Shown in pieces: positions 11,481 through 24,317 of a DNA stretch of 64,000 nt. The translations under genes and the position numbers were made by a program. The DNA is taken from the NCBI GenBank assembly GCA_030620095.1, contig JAUTXW010000329.1, positions 413,501 to 477,500 on the forward strand, given 5' to 3'. Position 1 is the stretch's first letter, and each line of letters starts with the position of its first letter. Below the pieces are notes generated by a model, which was not told where the DNA came from, made no database searches, and was given only the letters and a program-made list of their open reading frames with translations. This stretch comes from Kuschelorhynchus macadamiae. Taxonomy: Eukaryota > Arthropoda > Insecta > Coleoptera > Curculionidae.

Positions 11481-12016
11481 CTTGGTAACTTAAAAACAAG
11501 AAAGTTATAGCAGCCAATTGACGTTATATAATTTGTATCTAAAAGTCCTGGATCACACAATCAGGATTTTGTATTCATCACTGCATGTCTGATAATGTGG
11601 TTAATTATGACATTCTAAAACTGTTTCCCGATTTTTACACTCTCGAGTCCAGGCAGTGCTATAATGTTAGAGGAGGGATGTCACAAGAAATGGACATAAT
11701 GACTGAAAGAACATAATCAGAGGTGATAATGCAGTCTCTAAACTTATTACACATTCTTGAGCCATAAAAATTTTTGAGTCTAATCAAACTCAGCCCTGCC
11801 ATCTGAAAATTTAATGGAAGTTAGTTAATCATAAACAGAAGTAAAATCTAGAATACCAGACACAATAGTCAGTCGGTTATCCTTTCAATATAATGTATTG
11901 CTGGTTATAAATGTTTCAATATTAATACAGAACTACCATAGTTATTTAAAATTAAACTATATCTAACTACAATTAAATCTATAACTAGAAACATAATAAA
12001 AGAAATATATACACAC
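11481..12016. other. Non-coding stretch, nucleostemin intron
   Basis: AT-rich sequence. Nothing coding was recognised, and no further nucleostemin exon was found on the minus strand. Confidence 0.4.
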
Positions 12017-12312
12017 CAAAGACTCCAAACCACCTTGCAACACTGATGATTTTTGTTTCTCTTTTTGTTTTTTCTTTTCTAATTTAGCTAACTCCCGTAA
12101 CTTTTGTTTTTCTTCCTCTTTTTGTTTCTTTAAAAATTCAACTTCCTTCAAAATGTCATCCTTAAATGGGCATATATTTGGGATTTGTATAAGTTTTTGT
12201 TTATTTCTTTTTGGATTCTTCTTGCTTTCTCTCCTTATTTTTCTGTTGTGCTCCCTTACCTTTTTTTCAATCTTATATCGTTGCCTTGCGGGTTGTCGCT
12301 TCGATTGCTTTT
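12017..12312 (-). CDS. GNL3: Nucleostemin (GNL3/Ns1), coding exon 2
   Basis: Read on the minus strand from the acceptor TTTTGTAG (AG at 12314-12313). The 98-residue segment has RYKIEKKVREHNRK, then LIQIPNICPFKDDILKEVEF, then a Lys/Glu-rich coiled coil and GGLESL. This is the GN3L/Grn1 N-terminal domain of nucleostemin, a nucleolar circularly permuted GTPase that acts in 60S ribosome assembly and growth control. The IPNICPFKDDILKE block is a hallmark of insect Ns1. The likely donor is TTTG/GTGTGT at 12016. The GTPase domain exons were not found downwards to base 1, so the gene continues beyond the window or is truncated. Confidence 0.85.
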
Positions 12313-12438
12313 CTACAAAAACATACATAACATACATTTTAAAATAAAAACAAAATATAAAATAGAATACATTTTTGATACAGAAATTACAGATACCTAA
12401 CTTATAAAACTAGTTAAAATTGGTTTGTTTTTACTTAC

Positions 12439-12457
12439 TGATTCGATTTTTAGCCAT
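12439..12457 (-). CDS. GNL3: Nucleostemin (GNL3/Ns1), coding exon 1 (start codon)
   Basis: On the minus strand, ATG at 12457-12455 gives MAKNRI plus one base, followed by a consensus donor GTAAGT at 12438-12433. Splicing to exon 2 (12312) across a 126-bp intron keeps frame and yields MAKNRIKKQSKRQPARQRY, the expected basic N-terminus of nucleostemin. The exon is too short to be found by ORF length; the join rests on phase and the family's usual start. Confidence 0.75.
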
Positions 12458-15160
<2,703 letters not shown>

Positions 15161-15164
15161 GTCT

Positions 15165-15650
15165 ATTTCTAAGACATTTTTGTTATTTGCATGAAGTTGA
15201 TTAATATACTGATTATTGAGATATACAAGGTGCTTTACTTAAACTAACAGGTATATCAAAATTGGGTAAATGTTTTTGAGTAAAATGTAACTACTTACAG
15301 CTAAAAGAAAAAAGAAAACATTTGTAGAAACTTTAAAAGTTTTAAAATATTTTTAATATTTAAGACTTTTGTTATTTGGACCATAACATTTCCGCAACTA
15401 TTTAATTTTTTAGCATGGGTTATCTAAGTAACTAATTTTTAAAGTTTCTGTACTTTGGATTTTTCTTGTCGTTGCGCGACGTCTATACTGATGACGGTGT
15501 CGGTTTTATTTTAGCTCTAAGTAATTATATTTTACTTAATTAAATAACTACTTTTTGAAGTTAAAATGAAACACTCTGTATATCTCAGCAACAGTAATCA
15601 AGTTGATGGAAATAACCAAAATGTCTGGACGAATTTTTGAAATAATATTG
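15165..15650. mobile_element. Fold-back MITE, mariner-like termini
   Basis: The left arm (about 15165-15240, through TTGAGATATACAAGGTGCTTT) and the right arm (about 15570-15650, through AAACACTCTGTATATCTCAG) are imperfect inverted copies over about 75 bp. Both carry GTTATTT and TTGATT spacings. No ORF lies inside. The ACARRGTGYTT core resembles mariner-type ends. Confidence 0.55.
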
Positions 15651-16590
15651 TGTTTTAATTTATTGTATTTGGATGATCAGATATTGATCTTTTGATTTTA
15701 GATATATATGTATTTTGAGACTGCACAGAGGATGTAATGCGTTTAACAGTAATGTAAAAATTAATATTTTTATAACCCATCGTAATAGGTATCAAATAGA
15801 TATCAAATTAAAGAGCGAATGTATATGCTTATGCTATTATAATATACAGAGTACTCCAAATATAAGCAATTATAAAAAAAACATTCGTAAAACCCAAACG
15901 CCGGATTTTAATAAGTGAGGGGTTAAAAAAATGATACTATTTTCGGGAGTATATAGATATAGATTTAATAGTAATTCAATATAGACGAACTGAGGGGCCA
16001 ATTTGAGCAACATGAAACAAAAATTCAAATCCATCAAGATAGATGTCAAATTAAAAACTTGCTGAAACGATTTCAATTTTATCTCGAACAAATCTAAGTT
16101 TGAATTTATTAGGTGTATTAAAGTAAAGTAGTGTTAAGGGTAGTATAAGCTAAATTTCTTATAAAAATAAAAAAGTTTTAAATGTTTTATACAGAAGTTA
16201 TGAGTAACAACACTGCATGTTTATAATATAGTTTAATATATAGAGGGTGACTCCGAATTATACAAATCCAGATAATAGATACTTTTTTCTGGGATCTTAA
16301 TAGTTGGAGGCTAATTTTTAATTCCAAAAATTGTGAAAAATTAAAATTTTTGAATAATGATTAAAGAAATTAAATATACAGATTATTAGAAACACAAAAA
16401 ACTGGACTGCTTATAACATAATAAGAAGGGTATATTATTAGTAGTTGACTAATAAGAATACAAGATAGCATATTTATGAGTCTATGTAAATAAAACTTTA
16501 TAGATTCTAAGATTGCCCTATAAAAATATTTTTAATTCCTTCGTAAGAATGAAATGTTGTAATCAGAAAAAACTCCCTCCGAGTTTTTTT
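15651..16590. other. Intergenic AT-rich sequence, no gene recognised
   Basis: Isolated mariner-end-like words occur (ATACAGAGTACTCC at 15843; TATAGAGGGTGACTCC at about 16240). No paired arms or coding frame were found. Confidence 0.35.
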
Positions 16591-16599
16591 TAGTTTTTT

Positions 16600-17045
16600 A
16601 CGTTTCTTTTAAGGAACTACTTATCTAATTGACATCAAAGTTTGCAGGGTGACTAGGGATGGACCTGTTAAGGCTTTGGTGTGTGTTCAATAAAACGGAA
16701 CAAAATGGCTACCCAATAAATTGTTTAAAAAATTAGTATAAAAAACTATATCTAATTAACTTGCATATAAGTCGAGTGTGATATAGCGATAAACTGGTAA
16801 ACATTTAGTGGGAATCCAGTTTGGCGGCACAAAATGACGACGATGAAATGTTTAAAAAATCAGTAAAAAAAACTACTTATTCGGTTGACTTCAAATGTGA
16901 TACGAAAATCAAACGTAACATAGGGATAGACTGGCAAAATTTTGGGACAAGTCAAAAATGCAAACTTCTAAAATTTTAAAAATATTTTGAATAAAAATTA
17001 CTTATCGACTTCAAATTTTACACATAAATTAGGTTTGATAGAATC
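16600..17045. repeat. Degenerate tandem repeat, about 3 units
   Basis: Three loosely similar units of roughly 150 bp carry an ACTACTTATCTAATTGACATC-like start, a GGGAT(A/G)GAC(C/T)TG word, a CAAAATG(G/A)C word and a TTTAAAAAATTAGTA-like end. Similar words (CCGCCATTTTG and others) appear at 55.5 kb, so a dispersed repeat family is likely. Confidence 0.45.
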
Positions 17046-17268
17046 CAGATTAGTTCTTCACATAATAATTTAGTAATACGTACAGGATTATTTATTATAT
17101 TTTGACTCTTAACTATAGGAGATACAAAAATACAAAAGTGGTAGGATTTTTCTTCTATTATCTTCTAAGAATATCAAACATTCTTCAAAAGAATTGTTAA
17201 AAAGTAGAAAAGAAATAGACATTTTTTTGAATGTATATAATTAATACCTACCATAAAATGCAATGCGT

Positions 17269-17320
<52 letters not shown>

Positions 17321-18512
17321 GAGAGGAATATTCTGTTCTAAATTATGATTGCAATTTTCTCGGTTGTCCTAAAGATAAATATATCAAATCTGATATATTT
17401 ATAATCGGTAAGTGGAGACTCATTCAACGAAATAATAATATACAGGATGTCCCTTTTAAGAAAATATAGGTTATGTAATTTTTCCTACTTAACAATTTTT
17501 AGAAATGTTCTTAGAAAATAATAAAAGAAAAGTCCTACAACTTTTGCGTTTACAGTCTTTTGCATCTCCTATAGTTAAAGCTGCAACTAGATGTCAAAAT
17601 AGAAAGGATAACTATGTGCAATATTTTTGCATTTAAAGTCTTTTGCATCTCCTATAGTTAAAGCTGTAACTAGATGTCAACATAGAAAGGATAACTCTGT
17701 ACATATACAAATTGTATGTAAATAAATAGATGGATTCATTAAGGTGGAACTTCCGAGTAAGTGGGCAAAACCGATCTATAATAAATATTTATTCGAAAGT
17801 TTCCTCAGTTCCCTCCTAATGAATCCCTTTCATATATTAAGGGGAATGGTAACACAATATGTACAGCGTTTTCCTGTATGTTTTCAATCCCAACTAGAGA
17901 GTTTATTTGAATTGCTACCGAAATGCCGTAAATACAAAAGTTGCATTGTTATTTAATAAGAATAATAATAATTTTATAAGAATAATCAAGATATTTTATC
18001 ATAAATGCGAAAATATTTTTTTTAAACATCAAATTTTAAAGGTTGTCACTTTTTTTAATGGAATACCCTGTAAATTATATGTCCATGAGATAGGTATCTT
18101 CTTGCTGATTATAAATATACCTGGATTAATACGTTTGTCTTTAAAGGCATCCAAGAAACTTAAGAAAAACCCTGCCTTAAGAGGCAGTGTGTTAGAGAGA
18201 GACGGATAATGCTCTATCACTTTGCTTCGTATGGCAGGGGTTTCTCAAATTTCTCAGGTGTCTTTAAAGACAAAGGTATCAAATCGAATATATTTATAAT
18301 CAGCAAGAAAAGACCTATCTGATGAACATTTAATATAGTACATATAGGTTATTCCATTAAAAAATTGACATGTCAAAATTTTATATTTCGAAAAGTATTA
18401 CGCATTTATTTACATTTTTATATAAATTCAAATCAACTCTCTGTGTGGGTGTCAAAATATACCAGAAAACACTATACATATTCTAAATAATTACACGAAG
18501 AACTAATCTGGG
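17045..18512. mobile_element. Composite fold-back element with nested repeats
   Basis: Outer arms at about 17045-17110 (CCAGATTAGTTCTTC...) and 18440-18512 (...GAAGAACTAATCTGG) are imperfect inverted copies. A second inverted relation lies inside: 17085-17220 matches the reverse of 17480-17620 around CATCTCCTATAGTTAAAG. A unit of about 77 bp is tandemly repeated at about 17545-17700. A GA microsatellite sits in between. There is no convincing ORF. Confidence 0.5.
17270..17326. repeat. (GA)n microsatellite
   Basis: About 57 bp of GA with one G insertion. Confidence 0.97.
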
Positions 18513-18609
18513 TTATAACGTAATTTTTTTTTCACAAAAAAAAAGGATTCATAAACAGGGAAGTTATGGGTAAAGCTCTTTTATCGATTTCTATGAAAGC
18601 AATTCTAAC

Positions 18610-18676
18610 TTTCAGTGTTGATCAGGGACGGTTTCGACTGAAAAATGGCCCTCGTTTGCAGCAATCAACACTGAAA
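18610..18676. repeat. Perfect 13-bp-stem hairpin
   Basis: TTTCAGTGTTGAT (18610-18622) and ATCAACACTGAAA (18664-18676) pair perfectly, with a further AGGG/CCCT pairing inside the loop. It could be a tiny MITE or a structured transcript. Confidence 0.6.
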
Positions 18677-18768
18677 TAAGTCAGGTTTGCTTGCATGAAA
18701 ACATTTTTATAACATAATTATAGAATATACAAGTTCTATTTACCTATAATTATAAATATGGTCTCTTG

Positions 18769-19432
18769 CAGTGGCGAAGCGTTGAAAAAATTTTTAGAAT
18801 TTCCCGTTATAAATCGGTTTTTAATGGCAAATATTTGTTTTATTATTTTCATTTTAGGGAATAAATACGATAGTTTAATAAACATATTTATATTATTATA
18901 TGTATCCATTCAAAATAAAAATTCGCTGAATCCAGTTTCTACAATATATTCTAACGAAACTTAAATAACAAAATAACCCTGGTTCTATACTTATAGAGTT
19001 GATAATTAATTAAAAGAAGTAAGATCAAAAGAAATCATGGGCGACCCATTCACCCGCGCATCTAAGTAAGCCAAGCTAAAATTTACCGCCCATCCGAGAC
19101 GTCTACCCAAATAACAATTTCGCCTACTGTAGTAGACATTTCACTACTTGTCTTAACCGGAAAAAAATACATCTGGAAACAATTATAGGTACTTAAAACC
19201 TTCGTTTATGCAAAAATAAAAAATGTAACAGGCCCATCATCCACTTGTGTTTTCACCTTCCTTTTTTGAAGCGCGAACCTGATTTCTTGCGCTGTTTGAT
19301 ACTTTCATTATACATCTATATTTTAAATGTAAAGCATTTTGGTAATATAGTTCGGTAAAAACCATTATTATTCAATAATAAGTTAAAAAATTATCTACGT
19401 TCTACGTTTTCTAGTCTCAAGCTTCGCCACTG
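18769..19432. mobile_element. Non-autonomous hAT-type element (664 bp)
   Basis: The ends are exact 12-bp inverted repeats, CAGTGGCGAAGC and GCTTCGCCACTG. CAGTGGCG-type ends are characteristic of hAT elements. The flanking 8-mers gtctcttg (18761-18768) and ctatcttg (19433-19440) match at 6 of 8 bases, as expected for an aged 8-bp target duplication. The inside is AT-rich with no transposase. Confidence 0.75.
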
Positions 19433-19440
19433 CTATCTTG

Positions 19441-20877
19441 TTTTCTTCTTTTAGTCATTTCGTCAGTGTAGCTTATCCGGTTATAATCAGATAGTTTTTT
19501 AATAATTAGTCTATTTACAATAAAAACACTCTCTTTGGCAATTACTTGTAGATACGAAATAACTCATATACTGTGGAATAAAATCAGTTCTCCTTTATTT
19601 ATGGATATTTTTGTGATTTCTCTGTAGCAAGGCATACGTAATATTTCATTAGATACAATTTTAACGAGAATTACTTGGGAGCATTCGCCATTTTTTTGTT
19701 TTGTTACATTTTGCTTACTCCCGAGTATTGAGAAAACATATTTTGCAATCCCCAGGTAATTAAATCATACCTTTAGATTTAATTTATAGTTATCCTGTAA
19801 TAATATCCTATTAATTTTATTTCCAATAATATGAAGATTATCACGGGTTTAATACCAAAATATATTTTTGATAAAAAAAAGGTTTGTATTTTATTAACTT
19901 TAACACCTTGTAGGTCAAAAACCGCATTGTGACGCTAATGATAAGATTTCCTCAGGAGGTAGAATACTACATTATAACAAAATGTTTACACGTTATTTGA
20001 TTCAAATATTTATATTTGATTTTTTTAATACTATTTGATATAAATTAAATAGTTACAGTTTTTATAAAATAAAATGAATACTTTCAGTTGGTGTTTTTAA
20101 TTTAAGAAATTAAATAAACTTTGCACCAAGGTTATCAGCTCATCGAATCTAAACATAATAAATTTAATATAGACATTTGATTTCTAAGATTTTTAACACA
20201 TTTTTGCTATTGTAGATATTTTGCATTGGTTAGGTGCAAAACGAATGCTGTAATGCACTCATGTATTTAAAGTATCAGTTGTAAATCCGGTGAGATTCAG
20301 CTTTTCCGTCTCTCTCTAACATATTGTCTCTTATCTGAAAATCTTAAATCAGCTGTCAAACGTAAGTGTAAGACATCCCTGGTTTTGGGATGTCGAATAC
20401 TTGTTAAAACCGAGATACACAAATCCAGAATCGCCTTGAAATGTCAAAATCTTGAAAAAAAAGAAACTTAAACATATAGGCCCTAGTTTACGAAACAACT
20501 CACAAAGTTCCAGATCTGAGAATTTTTGCAATATAAAAAAATTACCGCATATTTTCGAAAATGCAATCTTTTATTTTTTTCTAAATATCTCAAGAACCCT
20601 AACAGCGATCCGCAAGTGCCATTAAGCTGTATTAATCTTGTTTAAAACATTTCTCCATTTAACCGCTATTCTCTATTTATTATAATACGCGAGATCCCCA
20701 TAGGGGTATTCTACGGACACACTGTATAGCCATTAATATTTTATTAACAATACAATATCTAAATTTTTCGAGGGGGCGACGATTAATTATTTAATATCCA
20801 CCTTTTGTTCTTTATATCTAGTACTCTCTGCAGTTTCAATACATTCCATGTGCGTATTTAATGAATAAAGTGCCATT

Positions 20878-20879
<2 letters not shown>
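19441..20879. other. Intergenic sequence, no gene recognised
   Basis: AT-rich. A CCGTCTCTCTCTAAC word (about 20307) is the reverse complement of one near 18191, hinting at a further dispersed repeat. Nothing coding is supported. Confidence 0.35.
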
Positions 20880-20960
<81 letters not shown>

Positions 20961-20967
20961 ATATATA
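20880..20967. repeat. (TA)n microsatellite
   Basis: About 88 bp of TA with GTATAT variants at the right edge. Confidence 0.97.
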
Positions 20968-20978
20968 GCAAACCTAAC

Positions 20979-21492
20979 CAGTAGTACTTTCAAGGGGCAT
21001 CTAGTAGTAGCGAAGATGCATTAGAAGATCTGCGGAGAGCAATTTGCTCGTCAACTCGTGGTCGTTACCTATAGGGCTGGAGAATGGCGCTGAAAGCAAA
21101 AAAGTGGCAGCCGTCTCCATATTAAATGGAAAGAAAGATATTTTTTTTTTTTTAAACAGCCTTCCGGTTTGTCTCGTCGAAGGCAGACATCTGTGTTATT
21201 AACATAAGTGGTTCCACGTGTTCGGTTTTGCTGCTTTATTTCGGGGGGAAGCGGGAGACTCAAACGCTCAGAGTGGAAACTAAGGACCCCGCTAGAAAGG
21301 GAGCAGACGCTGTGAACGTGTGAGGCCTAGTTGTTCCTGTATTCTATCCCGTTCGTCTGCCGCAGTTTTACATAGAATATTAGCGTAATGAGTGGGAGGG
21401 GTAAGGGGATAGCTTGAAAGAAAAGGTTATCTCGTGAGACCAGTAGTACTCTCAAGGGGCATCTAGTGGAAGCCAAGATGCATTAGAAGAGT
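20979..21492. repeat. Direct repeat pair around a GC-richer insert
   Basis: A block of about 54 bp beginning CCAGTAGTACT and containing CAAGGGGCATCTAGT and AAGATGCATTAGAAGA occurs at about 20979-21033 and again at about 21440-21492. The spacing is about 460 bp. The sequence between and just after (to about 21665) is distinctly richer in G+C than its surroundings. Confidence 0.65.
21136..21300 (-). mobile_element. Possible antisense retroposon with A-tail
   Basis: On the minus strand a GC-rich segment ends in about 14 consecutive A (plus-strand T-run near 21139-21153), the look of a SINE or LINE 3' end. The 5' limit is unknown. Confidence 0.35.
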
Positions 21493-21883
21493 ATATTAAG
21501 AAAGACAAATTTAAAGATATTGAAATACACGGACTGACCGGGAGCTCAGAGCTCGCCATTCGGACATCCCACCGACAACGTCTCCAAACCGGAATAAGGT
21601 GTAAATTATCAGGAAGGGTCGCTCCAGCTCTAAATAAGCCCCGGGCGGAGAGCATTCTGGCAAGTTGCGAAGTGCAGTGCCAAAAACATAGATTGAAATT
21701 GAAATTGAAGATATTTTTATGACAAAGAAGCAGAAATTAGGTTCAGCTTGCAGAGTTATTTTCAAATATTTTTAGAGATATTAGTTAGTTTTTTAAAGAC
21801 CTATTTAAATTAACAAATTAATATAATTTTTACGCACCTGGGAATTTAAGCTGTATATATGAAGGTGTTGCATATATGGAATA

Positions 21884-21946
21884 ATGTCTGGGTTTAGCGG
21901 TGTTTTACAGTTAACTGATTTGGATGACTTTATTACTCCCTCACAG
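21884..21946 (+). CDS. CIAO3: CIAO3 exon 1
   Basis: Start codon plus 21 codons (ending FITPSQ); donor GTAATA, phase 0. Confidence 0.92.
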
Positions 21947-24258
21947 GTAATAAGTTATAATGAAAAATATTTATTATACATTATATAATTTTAGGAATGC
22001 ATTAAACCTGTTGAAATAAAGAAGACCAAATCCACTGGAACTGGCTCTAAGATTAAAATACAAGAAGATGGTTCTTATTTTCAAATTGAAGAGGTTTGTT
22101 TACATTTCTGTTTTGCTAATTATGAAAATTGTTAATAAAAGTTTGGTTGTCATAATTCAATTCAATTCAGTTCAATTCAATAACTACTGATATAAAAACT
22201 CATATAATATCTATAATTTTTATATTCATTAAAATGTGTACGCAAATGATTCCATTAGGTAATAAAATTAGTGATTCGTGGTTCAGTGCAAGTAAGTGTG
22301 ACTAAGACAAACATATCTGTCTTCATTGTCGGAGCTAATTATAATCTGATCTTAACAATCTTGTGTTATGGTACAGCACCAACAATTGAAATTTGATTAG
22401 CAATAAGTGTAAAGTTCTGAGTTTTTACGGAGTACAAAACCCCATCTTATATCCATATCATATAAATAATTACAACCTTAAAAGAGTGGAAGATATTAGG
22501 GATCTAGGTATTGTCTTTGATAGGGGTCTTACATTTATAAACTCTATTGAATATAAATTGTGTCAAGTAAATCCAAGAAACTTTTAGGTTTTATATTGAG
22601 ATCTTTAAATAATTTTAATAATGTTATCGCACTAAATATGTATATTGTGCAGTAGTTCGTTCTGTACTGGAATATGCTTGTCCCCCATATGGTCGCCCTA
22701 TTATAAGGTTCGTGTGGAAATCATTCAATCATCAAGTTTATAGCTTTTAAATTAAAAATTGGCAGTGAGGAAATTAATTATAATCAGCTTTTAACATTGC
22801 TAAATCTTCTTTGGAAAAAAGATGTGATCATCTGGATTTATGTACTTTTTTTTGAAATTATAAGAAACCAAATGAATTCTCCAGTTTTATTATCTGCTAT
22901 TGATTTGCATGTCCTTCATATATATACTAGACAGAATAATCTATTTAATATTAAGTTCTATGACAGACTTCTTTTCTTTTGCCGTAGACCTATAATATGG
23001 CAATGGTCATGTGAGCATAATATTTAGTAACAGTGTTATTTTTAAATGTTTTTGTATAACAATCGTTTAACTGCCAATCAAAATTAAAATCTATTATCAC
23101 ATCAGGCATATTTAATAACATACCAAATATAGAGACCTTGGATTCCAAAATGTTCCAGTTTGTAGAGAATTCTCCCAATCGACACTTTATCAAAGGTCTT
23201 CTTTTGATCCAGGTAAAGGATGCCGACTGGTCTTCCTTCATCAATATCCGTGATCTAGATATTTAAGTATTTAATAAGGTTTGTTGTAGTTGACCTTTGT
23301 GGAAGAAAACCGTGTAGATTAGCTGGATCATACCCATATAAATGACCTTCCCCATCTTCCAATTCAGGGTAGAATTACTATCTTTGCGGACACCACTACC
23401 ATTCTTTGGGACAATACAGATGTTGCAAGACAAAAATTGAATGTTTCTGGTGATTTAATTAACATAAAAGAGTGGTGTGATTCTAATATGCTGTCATTTA
23501 ATGTATCTAAAATGAAAATATTAAATTTTAAGTGTCAGATAGATAATATTTGTCTTGCTGACAAATGACACAAAGTTTCTGGGATTATGGATAGACAATC
23601 CTTTAAGACTCCATAGCCACATAATAAACTTAGGTGCGAAAATCTCATCAGGCTGTTATGCTTTGCGAGTTATCTCAAATAGTCTAGGTATCTCCATTTC
23701 TAGAAGTGTTTATGTCATTTGAGATATGGCATTTGTTTTTGGGGAGGGTGCTCAAATTATATGTTCAAGTCACTTTTTGTGCTACAAAAAATAGCTCTTA
23801 GATATATGTGTCAAGCAGGGTTGCGCGATACATGTCTTCCACTATTTGTCAGGTATTCGGTGTTATGTTGTATTTACATTTTAGAAATGACATGTTTACC
23901 AAAAATTCAGACATGAACTGGATCAACATACCCACAATTATAACACTCGCGAAGTTTATATGCTAACATTACCGTTGCCATGTGTATGGCGGGAAAAAAT
24001 TGTTTAACCATCTTCCTGCTGACCTTAAAAAAGAGTCATGTTTTATTAAATTTAAGAAAAAAAACAAAAAAGTTATTAGTTCAGAAGGCATATTACAGCC
24101 TTGACGAATATTATGCTGATATATTGGACTAGGTCTAAGTATATTGTAAATATGTAAGTTTTTCTTTTTATGTATATATGTATATGATATATTCTTGTTA
24201 CTTGAATTTGTAAATTGTATTGTATGTATGCCTATGTATGTATGTATGTGTATATATA

Positions 24259-24317
<59 letters not shown>

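Noticed and set aside
18758..18964. Plus-strand open frame
   Set aside because: It starts in the hAT-type MITE terminus and has no domain.
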